Shown piece by piece: positions 37,714-47,839 of a stretch of DNA of 64,000 bases (positions are counted from its first letter, which is position 1; each line of letters begins with the position of its first letter). The notes under the pieces were generated by a model. It was not told where the DNA came from. It was given only the letters and a program-made list of their open reading frames with translations, and did not search any database. The stretch is taken from contig CM039510.1 in the NCBI GenBank assembly GCA_022432975.1, forward strand, positions 16,385,023 through 16,449,022, written 5' to 3'. The translations under genes and the position numbers were made by a program. Source of the DNA: Begonia masoniana (Eukaryota; Streptophyta; Magnoliopsida; Cucurbitales; Begoniaceae).

Positions 37714-37917
37714 ATGGTGCGTCCACGAAATGACCGAGATGACCGAGATGACACGATCAATACTCTCAAGGATTTTATCGCCCAGCAGTCTCAACATATG
37801 GAGCGTCAGGCTCAGTAAATGGAGAGACAGTCTCAACAGCTGGGTACCATGATAGACCGAGAGGGCATTAGAGCTCGAGAGACAGCTGCTTCTGGTAACC
37901 GTGGGATGGAGAGATTT
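37714..37917 (+). pseudogene. gag N-terminal fragment
   Basis: It begins MVRPRNDRDDRDDT about 160 bases after the primer site, the usual place for gag. It reads TLKDFIAQQSQHMERQAQ, a TAA at 37816-37818, then MERQSQQLG and RETAASGNRGMERFQK. The stop sits where a Gln codon (CAA) is expected from the repeating MERQ-Q pattern. The frame ends at 37917, where an inverted LTR fragment begins, so the rest of gag-pol is missing. The closest relative in this window is the minus-strand gag at 59541-60131. Confidence 0.75.
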
Positions 37918-38491
37918 CAAAAACTATAGAATCATACCTAGGGTTAAGAAAGGAGAAAAAAACACGTAGAACGGAGGAGAAACGGAGGAGAACAGAGGTC
38001 GGAATCGTTGATGGCAGAGAGGAAATCGCAAGGGAGAAAAATCACAGAGCTAACTGGCGTGGAAATGGTGAAGGAAGAAGAGTTGTGATGTTTTAATTAA
38101 AAATTAACTTTACAAATTACCATTTTGTCCTTCACAGTTAATTCTATTTGTTTCGTCCTTTGTTTCGTAAATTGATCAACAATTCGGGTTCTCCAAATTT
38201 TCTTATTTCACCCATAAGTCCAACTCATTATTTTGGATTTATTAAAACTGTCCGTTCGCAAATCGGACCCCGTTTACTATTTTTACTAAAACGTTATTTA
38301 TATTACGAGAAACTTAATTACTCATAATATAGCGTTCTTACTCCGAAAAATCTCGTAAATTCCTCAAAATTCCTATTAATCGTTAGGATAGTAATAAAGC
38401 TTACCGTTTGCGAAACTGATTTGATTTGACATATTTACCAAAAATGCCACATATATGAAAATATGAAATTCCGTACAGGCCAGATATTACA
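37918..38491 (-). repeat. inverted LTR 5' fragment
   Basis: Reverse complement of 35086-35660: it starts at the plus-strand end 38491 with TGTAATATCTGGCC on the minus strand and stops at AACCCTAGGTATGATTCTATAG. Together with the LTR at 35086 it forms an imperfect inverted repeat of about 570 bases per arm. TAACC follows at 38492-38496 and also precedes 34079. Confidence 0.9.
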
Positions 38492-38577
38492 TAACCCTAG
38501 GATCTTTATTAGACTTCCATAACATACTCTAATCTAAGGGCAACTCACGTTGAGGTAATTTCCCGGCTGTTACAGTT

Positions 38578-39250
38578 GCTACACGGACACAGACTCTGTT
38601 GTGCTTTGTCAGCCACTTACAAAAGAACTTATCAATTCTATGGGCTAGAAGACAAAAGAATTAAAGGATCTTTTTTCTTAACTAAATCATATAGCTACGT
38701 AGCTTTAGATGAAAAAAATGTACTCAAGTTGAAGGGATCAGCGAAAGAGAAGGTCACTCTTAGAATGGTTTCAGTAACAATACGCTGATCCGTCTCAAAG
38801 GCCCCATTGAAGCTAACTTCAGAATTGATTGGCACACTATGAACATCATAAAGAAAGACACTACGATCACGATTGGACTTAAGCAGGGGACAAAGAGGAT
38901 ACCTATATGGGACAAAAATGAAGAGAAATGGGTTGATACTGATCCAATTTAAATCATAGACTTGTCTTGCCATTGCTCATCAAACACTCAGAAATGAAGT
39001 AAGACAACAATAGACTTATAGGAAAAAGCATTCTCTTTCAAAAATTCTCTGAGATAGAGAGAAAATCAGATTCAGTGAAGAAAGATGAAGAACATACAGA
39101 AGAAAAATCCACTACTACATTAGATGAGAAAACTCAGACAGACACGGAGAAGAAGAAGGAGAAAAGAAGGGCGGAGAAGAAGAAGCCATTTCTAGTTGGA
39201 ACTAGCCTTCTTTCTCTTTGTAGTTGGGATAGCGGGCATGATTCTTAGAT
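38578..39250 (+). pseudogene. plasmid-type family B DNA polymerase, fragment 4 (motif C and C-terminus)
   Basis: It starts with CYTDTDSVVL, motif C with both catalytic Asp residues, exactly what should follow ...REDCY at 31606. It continues as LCQPLTKELINSMG, then after a frameshift LEDKRIKGSFFLTKSYSYVAL and LKLKGSAKEKVTLRM, then after another shift LIRLKGPIEANFRIDWHTMN and GTKRIPIWDKNEEKWVDTDPI. The tail, around 39120-39250, is rich in Arg/Lys/Glu and ends in a short hydrophobic stretch (FLFVVGIAGMIL). At least two frameshifts are present. This completes the order exo, motif A, B, C of one DNA polymerase gene spread over 15 kb. Confidence 0.88.
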
Positions 39251-39941
39251 GTGGCTTCTAGACGAAGAGCTGAGGATAGAGGTAGAAATATTTTTATGAC
39301 TTCCCTTGAGCCTTTCCTTCATGCACTGGGGAGACTTCTAAGCTTCTTTTCTTGGCGATGTAACTACGTGACTTTCTGGATGATGGATAGAGCAATAAGG
39401 AATGCATTCAAAGAGAATGTCATCCTTTCCTTCCTTCTCCATCGTACAAGACTTGTAGTTGACTAAGGATCTACTTGATTGAATTTGGATTCGAGTTTTC
39501 ACTAATATGGGAAATGTATGGTTGATAGGGCTCTTTCCTACTCAATGTTTAGAAAGGAAGTTTACCAGATGGAGTGAGTGAACGTAGTTTAATGGTGCAA
39601 GCAGCAAGCAAGACAAGATCAAGTGTTGTGGTTTAATAAATCGAACGAATTGTTGCCGACACTTTTGTCACAGCCATCAAGCTAACAAGAAGACGACTAA
39701 GCCTATTCACCCCACAAAGAGGTAGCCTTCGGGACTTCTTAACAAGGAAAACATATTCTCACCTCACCAAGGGGCAATAGGGAAGAGAGAGCAAGAAAAG
39801 TCAAGAACAATAGAGCATAAGTTATATAGCTACATTCTACTTCCCAGTTCTTTTACTAGCTAGCCTACGGCACCTGAGCATCCGCATGACGTTCTCATAT
39901 GATCCTGCGATGGGGCTTAGGTAGTTTTCTAGAATGGTAAC
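39251..39941. other. unassigned, possibly plasmid- or mitochondrion-derived
   Basis: A 71-codon open frame (39251-39466) has no recognised domain. The composition resembles 2701-5620. No gene is supported, and no terminal inverted repeat of the plasmid was recognised. Confidence 0.3.
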
Positions 39942-40150
39942 TGTAGCGACCCTTACCCGTATCCTAATTTTTCCATATTATTTTTTTTTATCCTACAGTT
40001 TAAGCGGAACTTAAACTAAAATCGAAATCGTTAACATTGTTTGGAAAATCATTTAAATCTAAGTTGTTAAACTATTTAAACAAATTACAAAACAATTTAA
40101 ATAAAACAATTAAAATCAATTAAATTCATCGGCCAAAGCTTGGAGGGCAG
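39942..40150 (-). repeat. truncated LTR 3' end
   Basis: TGTAGCGACCC begins the segment, the reverse complement of an LTR end like that at 42876. It is followed by the AT-rich stretch and GGCAGAAGGGACAC block of these LTRs, then breaks off at a gypsy RNase H fragment. No target duplication is visible. Confidence 0.7.
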
Positions 40151-40154
40151 AAGG

Positions 40155-40430
40155 GACACTTGGAGACACTATTTGCTCGGCGTTGTCCAAACGACCGCTA
40201 TTACCAAACACAGAAGAAGCTCAGCCCTAAGAGGTGGCAATACTTTTTGGCTGAGTTTGATATGTGTATCGAGTATAAGCCAGGACATCTAGTGGCTGAT
40301 GCGTTAAGTCGGAAAGCAAAACTTGTGAGCTTGAAGCTACAGGACTGATGTGAGCAAGTTTAGGAGCATCATTTCTGATAGGATCAAAGAAGGTCTACAA
40401 TATGATGCAGTCGCTAGGAGCCTACTACAC
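40155..40430 (+). pseudogene. gypsy RNase H / connection fragment of a different lineage
   Basis: It reads KKLSPKRWQYFLAEFDM, CIEYKPGHLVADALSRKAKL and, after a stop, IISDRIKEGLQYDAVARSL. The pattern KLSPK-RW--FLAEFD and ADALSRKA is the C-terminal RNase H of Ty3/gypsy pol, but it differs from the Tekay-type RNase H at 18600-18700. It is joined abruptly to unrelated sequence at about 40430. Confidence 0.75.
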
Positions 40431-40829
40431 CCAAAGCTCGATAGATCTACTTGCAAAGAGAAAGAGGCCATTAGCCACAAAACTGTGCTAAGATCTCAAA
40501 AGAAAGAAGAGGATTTGAATCTGTGTCCCTTATGATACTTGGCACAAAGCCATGGGGGAAAAGAAATCGGATCTACACTCTCTAAAGACGAAGGCTCAAA
40601 ATAGGATATATCAACAAGATGCGAACAGGTTTTTTGACAAACGACTTCACACTTGGGCACTCAAGTGCTTGAAGGAGAAAGAAAGAGAAGCTCTCAGTAG
40701 GATAAGGAGGAGATTCAATCCACAAGAACCCAAAGGACAAAGACAAGGTAGCAAGGACCTAAAATTTGTTCTTCTTCTTCCCCAAAATATATATCAGCTA
40801 GCTTCTGACATACTAATGAAATGAATTAG
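40431..40829. other. unassigned DNA with a 90-codon open frame
   Basis: The frame at 40552-40824 is Lys/Arg/Gln-rich (KCLKEKEREALSRIRRRF) with no recognised family. It may be organelle or retroelement debris; I see no basis to call it a gene. Confidence 0.25.
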
Positions 40830-41297
40830 AATCTTATTGTTGCATCGAAACATAGAAATGTTGACTAATCTGAATAAGAATTCAATAATTGAAAAATTTG
40901 ATTATTCATGAATACACCTAAAGGGTATAGGTAATGCTAAGATTACGCATTGAGTTTCTAGCCATAATCAAAAAAGTGTTTGTGATTGTTCCAGAAGAAA
41001 TGAAACAAAAGATACGGTAGAGCTAGGACAGTTATTGTATGAGGTCTACCCAATGCTAGATGCATTGGCGCGTAATAGATGGATATGAACATCATGACTC
41101 GTAATCAAACTTGTTGTTGCTGAGACTTTCTTCTCGGTTCCTTCTTCGATAACCCGAGCTCTGAGAAGGAAGAGATAAGAGGGCCCTATGGAAAATGTTG
41201 TTAGAAATCCATAGTAGAGTCCGACCACAACGACCAAATTTCTTATCTTCATGCATAAGAATACTAGATTACCTAGTATAAAAGATTAGAAAATCAT
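40830..41297 (-). pseudogene. ycf1: plastid ycf1 5' fragment (NUPT)
   Basis: The ATG is at 41297-41295. The frame shows [20 protein letters not shown], then [25 protein letters not shown], and further parts matching NHKHFF, NSMRNL and RLVNI-MFRCNN of the ycf1 (Tic214) N-terminus. Stops and frameshifts interrupt it, and it ends near 40830, so only about 150 of well over a thousand codons remain. In plastids this end of ycf1 lies about 300 bases from trnN-GUU, and the same spacing is seen here (41298-41617). It is a nuclear copy of plastid DNA, not a functional gene. Confidence 0.88.
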
Positions 41298-41617
41298 CAC
41301 AAACCTACCCTTTTCTTTTCTATTGCAATTTCTATATTATTATATTAAGATTTTCTAATCTTTCCATCTATATAGAAATAGAAATAGATAGACTAGAAAC
41401 GACATCTCTTATCTCAATGACACCACAAGGATATTCAAGATATTAAATGAATGGAATTGGGATATAGATGGAATCTAATGAAATAGAGCCACTTTGAGGT
41501 TCTCTATCAAATGAGGCATGGAAGGCGAAGAAGTTTCGGGAGTGACGAAGGACTAGCTCATATTGGTGATGGGTTGAGAACGGGAATTTCATTCTATGAG
41601 ATCTAATTTCTTGTTGT

Positions 41618-41647
41618 TCCTCAGTAGCTCAATGGTAGAGTGGTCGG
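41618..41647 (+). pseudogene. trnN-GUU: truncated plastid trnN-GUU
   Basis: It matches the first 30 bases of trnN (acceptor 5' strand, D arm, start of the anticodon stem) with two changes, then leaves the tRNA at 41648 with no anticodon. It marks the end of the plastid insert that starts in ycf1. Confidence 0.8.
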
Positions 41648-41649
41648 GA

Positions 41650-42870
41650 ATGCCCTTACTTAAAAACAGGGAGCAGATTCAAGAACACGATTCTTGCAAA
41701 GAGAAAGCGTTGGCCGACACTTGAGTCTAGGTCTAGATTTGCTCTTTCTTCCTATATTAACACAAAAAAGAGTCATAGCCATAGAAAATCAAACTAGGAT
41801 CAGAAGTCACCTCCAGTGCTTGGTTCATCAACTAGTTTGATTCAAAGCAAGACAAATAAGCCTAGGACGTTAGTAAATAGGGATGAAAATGATAAGATGA
41901 AAAGTGCAAGAAATGTAGATGGAAATGGAAATACCCATGGTGGACCTGGGAGCTATCTTACGTGTCCTCTTGGGTGCACATTTTCTCGGAGGAAAATTAT
42001 CACAGTAGGCCTAGGTTTTCTTCCTCGAACCTTAAACTCGCAAGAGAGAAAAAGGTGAGTGAAAGCTTAAGAGTTCACCTAGCAACTAGAGGGCTAGGGG
42101 AACAATGGAGGACCGCTGCAGTTGATTAGAAAATTGAGGAATATCCGAAGGTCTTCTAACACGTCGGTTAGGGAAAGAAAATTCTCATAAAATGGCAAAA
42201 AGTTGTTTACAAATACCAATGCTATGCTTAAATAGAAAATCCTAGGGTGGATGATTAGGGTTTGGCAAATGGAAGAGTGGATGTGAGCCATTGGATGAGA
42301 AGATGATCAATGGTAAAGAGGGGCAAGCTATGCGCGCGTAGCTGATTAGAGGAGTGCTGCCAGTACACCAATCGAGCTGTCTGGGTTGCTGCTGAGCGCG
42401 CGCCATTAGTGGTCCAGATGGCTATCCACGCGCGCCCCAGCTGATGGTCGAGATCTGCCCGTATGCGCTCATCCTGCAGCGTCGGTGAAATTAGTTGCGT
42501 GCCATCCAGGGATACGCTGGCGATCCATGTGCGCACATCTAATGGTGCCTGATGATGCTGCCCGCGCACCTACCAGCTGTTGCATGCTGCTGCTCGCACG
42601 CGCGCCAGATCAAAGAACCAGATGCCTCTTGTGCGCCTCATCCGATGGTTGAAAGGCCATGCCTGTGCGCGCCAATCAGACGCTCTAGTTTTGATTAGCG
42701 ACCATCCTTGATCAACGGCTGGGTTTGTGCCATGTCATTGAGCCATGTTGCACCTTGAAATGTACCTTGCAAAGTTCATACCTGGAATTGGGCTTCTCCT
42801 TTGGGCCAAGTCTCCATTTGAGTCCATTTTGATGAAGGGTTTTTCTCCTTTGATGGCTTAGTCTTCAACC
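41650..42870. other. unassigned DNA with GC-rich segment
   Basis: No gene is recognised. 42320-42680 is rich in GCGCGC words and in repeats of the type GATGGT/GATCCA with CGCGCG(C/T) between, unlike its neighbours. The sequence right of the LTR at 42876-45403 continues this region after removal of the LTR. Confidence 0.35.
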
Positions 42871-42875
42871 CCTCA

Positions 42876-45403
42876 TGTAGCGACCCTAATACTGTACCCA
42901 ATTTCCCGTACATATTTATTTACGTATTATTTTTTTTATCCTATATAACTTTAAACGAACTCTCAGCGGAATTTGAGTAAAAGTCAGAATCGTTAATACC
43001 GTTCGAAAGCTATTTTTAGAACCACTTAATTTCAACTTCAAAAACCATATAAATAAAACTTAAAACCATTTAATTAAAACAATAAAATTAAATTAAAAAC
43101 CAATCGCGGAGCAGAAAGGGGCGATCACCCCTAAAAAGAAGGAGCGATCGATAGCCCAAAAAGGGGCGATCGATTGCCTAGGTGGCGATTGATCGCCACA
43201 CGCTCAAGAATTTTTCTAGAGCGTGGCGATCGGGAGGCGATCGCGTCGCCTCCACTGGCGATCGTGCCATAGCAAGGGGCGATCGATCGCCAGGACAGGC
43301 GACCAATCGCCACCCCCACTGCCTCCCTTCCTTTTTCTCTCGCCATCTTCTTCTCTATTCCTCTTCCCCTGCTTCTCTATACTCCTAACATTGCACTCAC
43401 CATTTCATCAATAACAACCATACATTCCGACACAAACTCACTGGAAACTTCGCCCAAAACCACGACTCAAAACGTATTTAAAATGCGATCAATTTTCATG
43501 AAAACGAACTGCGTGGATATGTTTGAAACCTAAACAAATCCACCTATTTGAAATCAAACAAAAGGTTATAAAATCAATTTCCAAAACATTTCCAAACATC
43601 AATACATAACCTATCCAGATCCAAACATCCTATAATGTTCTATCTTTACAATTAAACTATCTATTCCACCGTTAACCCGACAATTCCCAATAACCCTCAA
43701 AACATCTAACCATGAGTCCCACGGGTCAAAATGCGCCTCGACTGTGCCAGCACACTCCCGCAACAATCCTCCGCCAACAGCATCACTCCTCTAGTGGAGG
43801 GATCTCGTCCTCACCTATGTCGAAGTCACCTACACCATACAGACACCTATGAGATAAAATCTCAGCAAGTTCTAGTAAATGTACATGCATGTTATGCATA
43901 TGAGTTCAGAAATCATGCAGTATTTTCTTTATCTTTACTCTGTGGGTGTCACCGAGATCTCAGCCTCCTAACCGGAGAGAGCACATCCAGCGGTCGGACT
44001 ACTCTTTCCAGCTAGACGGGGGGGGGGGGGGGTACACGCTTACAACACGTACAGCCGTGCCTGAGCCCTATCTCGCATGACCTGTAACTGTATAACTGTA
44101 TGAGTATGCAGTAGATGTGGTATTGTGACAAACCCGTAATCGGTCTCCACAATCGGTCGTGCCCCTCTACAGGCCACATCGCCATTTTCTTTAAAACATC
44201 ATGCGGAAATTCATTTTCTATGTTCTTTTAAAACACGTGATGTGTGAACAGTTCAATATGACAGAAAGTAAACATACATACGGGGCATACCATCAAAACA
44301 CAACATCAACCTATAAAACGATCGAACCCTAACTACCCAACCAAAGCGATTAAATAAACACGTCACCAAAACTCCTCGAGACGACCTCGACGTACGGTGT
44401 AGGCCAAACGGCTAGAGAAGATCACGAGAACTTACCTCGTGTCCGTTGCAGCTCAAGCTCCGTCCACGAGCGTTGTTTGTCTGAGGCAGAACACAACATC
44501 GACGTTAAAACTAATTTAAGCTTCTAAACGTCAAAATTAACAAAACCTTAACTAAAGAAATTCCTAAAAGTTCTAACTTAACTAATCGAAGCATTTAAAC
44601 CACCAATTAGTGTTCGATAGTTCAAAATCACAATTAACGAGTTTTTCTAAAAACCCGAAAATTCACAAATTTTAACTTTTTCCAAAAATCAATTTAACTT
44701 CGTCCAATAACGTCCAATACGTTCACTATCATCCTTAATTACGCAATCTATAATTTCGAACCCTAAATCGCATTGTTTAAAACAAAACCCTAATTGTTCA
44801 AACTCCGTAAAAATCGAAGTAACGCTCTAAGATCATAGATTCATACCTAGGGCATCGATTGGGGAAGGAAACGTGAAGGGCGCGCTTGATCTGGAGGAGG
44901 AATCGGCGTCGTTCGAGGGAGAACCGTTGGCGTGCGGAGGGAGAAATAACCAGAGAGCTTTTCTGGTTCGTGGAGCAGAGAAGAAATGAGGGAGGAGAGA
45001 AAAGAAATCTGTTTTTATTCATTGATTTGCAAATTTACCTTTTTGCCCATTTTACTTATGTTTCTATTTGTTTCGTTCTTTATTTCGTTAATTTGCTAAG
45101 GATTCGGGTTCTCCAAATTTCCTTATTTCACCAATAACTCCGACTTATATTTGGGTTCTATTAAAACTGTCCATATCCAAAACGGATCTCGTTACTATTT
45201 TTACTAAAACGTCCTTTATATTTCGAGAAACTTAATTAATCGAATATAGCGTTATTACTCCAAAATTCTCGTAAATTTCTTAAAATTCTTATTAATCGTT
45301 AGGATATAATGAGTTCTCTTTTGCAAAACAGACTTGATTTGGCATATTCACAAAAATGCCATAGTATAATATAATATTAATATCCCGTAAAACCGGTATT
45401 ACA
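42876..45403 (-). mobile_element. solo LTR, minus orientation
   Basis: Plus-strand ends TGTAGCGACCC and GGTATTACA with a perfect CCTCA duplication at 42871-42875 and 45404-45408. Same family as 6067, 35086 and 50270. On the minus strand: donor-like GAG|GTAAGT with GT at 44435, hairpin TGAGAT-AAA-ATCTCA (plus-strand notation) at 43850-43864, acceptor-like GTGTAG|GTGAC at 43830. The palindrome cluster is at 43110-43315. A run of about 18 G at 44019-44032 region replaces the short C run seen in relatives. Confidence 0.92.
43110..43315 (-). repeat. LTR hairpin and CGATCG palindrome cluster
   Basis: An inverted repeat CACGCTC (43199-43205) / GAGCGTG (43219-43225), extended by AGAA/TTCT after one mismatch, lies among GGCGATCG-, GATTGATCGCC- and GGGGCGATCGATCGCC-like words. 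Counterpart of 11228-11405. Confidence 0.7.
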
Positions 45404-47790
45404 CCTCATCCACCATCATACAGCTAGTCCTAACCAACAATTTAAATGCATGATGCAATTATAAATAGTTCATACAAAAAAGGCTAGAGGTTGCCAATAA
45501 AAGTTCAAAACAAAATTTACAATATTTCATGGGCTGGGAAGACAAATCCCATGGGCCAAATGATGAAGTCCCTCCAAGTACTCCAAGTGAGGTCTTCAAC
45601 AAGATCAACTCCTGCAATCAAAAGGAAAGTTATTCATCAGTAAAAATGCTAAGTAGATTATGGGCCTCAGACTTGATCCATTTGAGCCTCCTTGGCATGT
45701 CATTCCTTTATGTCACAGGCAACAAGTGAAGTGCAAAAGTTAACCACATCCCGGCTCTGTGGGTTTTGAGTTAACCTGATTGATACTTAGGACACTCCGA
45801 GAGCCAGCTATGATGTCCCAGCACTGGCCCCTGAAAAAAGAAGGAACAGGAAGGTTTCAATTGCTCATTAGGTAGCAGATACACATAAAAAAAAGATGAG
45901 GAAAAAAATTGTTCTACATGAAACCTTCTCTCCCTACCTCTTGGAGGGATTACCCCTGATAGACTATCTAAGGCCCTTATTCATTTATTAAAACAGCAAT
46001 GCGGAAATCATTTTCTATGTTCTTTAAAACACTTGATGTGTAACATTTCAATGGACAAAAAATAAACATACATACGGGCATACCATCAAAACACAACATC
46101 AACCTTAAAACGTCGAACCTACTACGCCAACCAAAGCGCTTAAATACACTTCACCAAAACTCCTCGAGACGACCTCGACGTACGGTGTAGGCCAAACGGC
46201 TAGAGAAGATCACGAGAACTTACCTCGTGTCCGTTGCAGCTCAAGCTCCGTCCACGAGCGTTGTTTGTCTGAGGCAGAACACAACATCGACGTTAAAACT
46301 AATTTAAGCTTCTAAACGTCAAAATTAACAAAACCTTAACTAAAGAAATTCCTAAAAGTTCTAACTAACTAATCGAAGCATTTAAACCACCAATTAGTGT
46401 TCGATAGTTCAAAATCACAATTAACGAGTTTTTCTAAAAACCGAAAATTCACAATTTTAACTTTTTCCAAAATCAATTTAACTTCGTCCAATAACGTCCA
46501 ATACGTTCACTATCTCCTTAATTACGGCAAATCTATAAATTTCGAACCCTAAATCGCATTTTTAAACAAAACCCTAATTGTTCAAACTCCGTAAAAATCG
46601 AAGTAAACGCTCTAAGATCATAGATTCATACCTAAGGCATCGATTGGGGAAGGAAACGTGAAGGAGCGGCGTTGATCGGAGGAGGAATCGGCGTCGGTCG
46701 AGGGAGAACCGTTGGCGTGCGTGAGGGAGAAATAACCAGAGAGCTTTTCTGGTTCGTGGAGCAGAGAAGAAATGAGGGAGGAGAGAAAAGAAATCTGTTT
46801 TTTATTAATTTGATTTGCAAATTTACCTTTTTGCCCATTTTACTTATTTTCTATTTGTTTCGTTCTTTATTTCGTTAATTTGCTAAGGATTCGGGTTCTC
46901 CAAATTTCCTTATTTCACCAATAACTCCGACTTATTATTTGGGTTCTATTAAAACTGTCCATTCGCAAAACGGATCTCGTTTACTATTTTTACTAAAACG
47001 TCCTTTATATTTCGAGAAACTTAATTACTCGAAATATAGCGTTATTACTCCAAAAATTCTCGTAAATTTCTTAAAATTCTTATTAATCGTTAGGATTATA
47101 ATGAAGTTCTCTTTTTGCAAAACAGACTTGATTTGCATATTCACAAAATGCCATAGTATAATATAATATTAATATCCCGTAAAACCGGGTATTACACCTC
47201 ATCCACCATCATACATCTAGTCCTAACCAACAATTTAATGCATGATGCAATTATAAATAGTTCATACAAAAAAGGCTAGAGGTTGCCAATAAAAGTTCAA
47301 AACAAAATTTACAATATTTCATGGGCTGGGAAGACAAATCCCATGGGCCAAATGATGAATCCCTCCAAGTACTCCAAGTGAGGTCTTCAACAAGATCAAC
47401 TCCTGCATCAAAAGGAAAAGTTAATTCATCAGTAAAAATGCTAAGTAGATTATGGGCCTCAGACTGTGATCCAGTATGAGGCCTCCTTGGCATGTCATTC
47501 CTTGTATGTCACAGGCACAAGTGAGAGTGCAAAAGTTAACCACATCCCGCTTCTGTGGGTTTTGAGTTAACCTGATGATACTTAGGACACTCTAGAGCCA
47601 AGCTATGGATGTCCAGCACTTGGCCCCTGAAAAAAGAAAGGAAAGGAAGGTTTCAATTGACTACATGAGGTAGCAGATACACATAAAAAAAAGAGATGAG
47701 GGAAAAAATTGTTCTAATGAAACCTTATCTTCTACCTCTTGGGGGGATTGACCCCTGATAGACGATCTAAGCCCTTATTCATTTATTACT
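44195..47790. repeat. 1.8-kb direct duplication (44195-45990 and 45991-47790)
   Basis: The 5' half of the minus-strand LTR plus about 590 bases of right flank is repeated head to tail. The copies match throughout, including the CCTCATCCACCATCATACA flank at 45404 and 47194, but differ by dozens of single-base insertions, deletions and a few substitutions. The second copy lacks the LTR's other end and has no target duplication of its own. Confidence 0.9.
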
Positions 47791-47839
47791 ATTCGTTATT
47801 ATCTTTCTTATTATTACCAAATCAAATGACTGCAGATAG

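Larger units (their letters stand above)
31607..38574 (-). mobile_element. solo LTR (TGTAACGCCCC family) split by a composite insertion
   Basis: The left part is 31607-34078, starting TGTAACGCCCC; the right end is 38497-38574, ending GGCTGTTACA. Sequence at both ends resembles the solo LTR 6587-9683. GCTAC occurs at 31602-31606 and at 38578-38582; three extra bases (GTT) separate the right copy from the LTR end, so the duplication is plausible but not perfect. On the minus strand there is an acceptor-like GATGTAG|GTGATG at about 32540 and a degraded donor (ATAAGT) near 33118. A composite insertion with TAACC flanks occupies 34079-38491. Confidence 0.75.

Noticed and set aside
41618..41690. 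A functional tRNA-Asn
   Set aside because: Sequence leaves the tRNA after about 30 bases; no anticodon loop or T arm.
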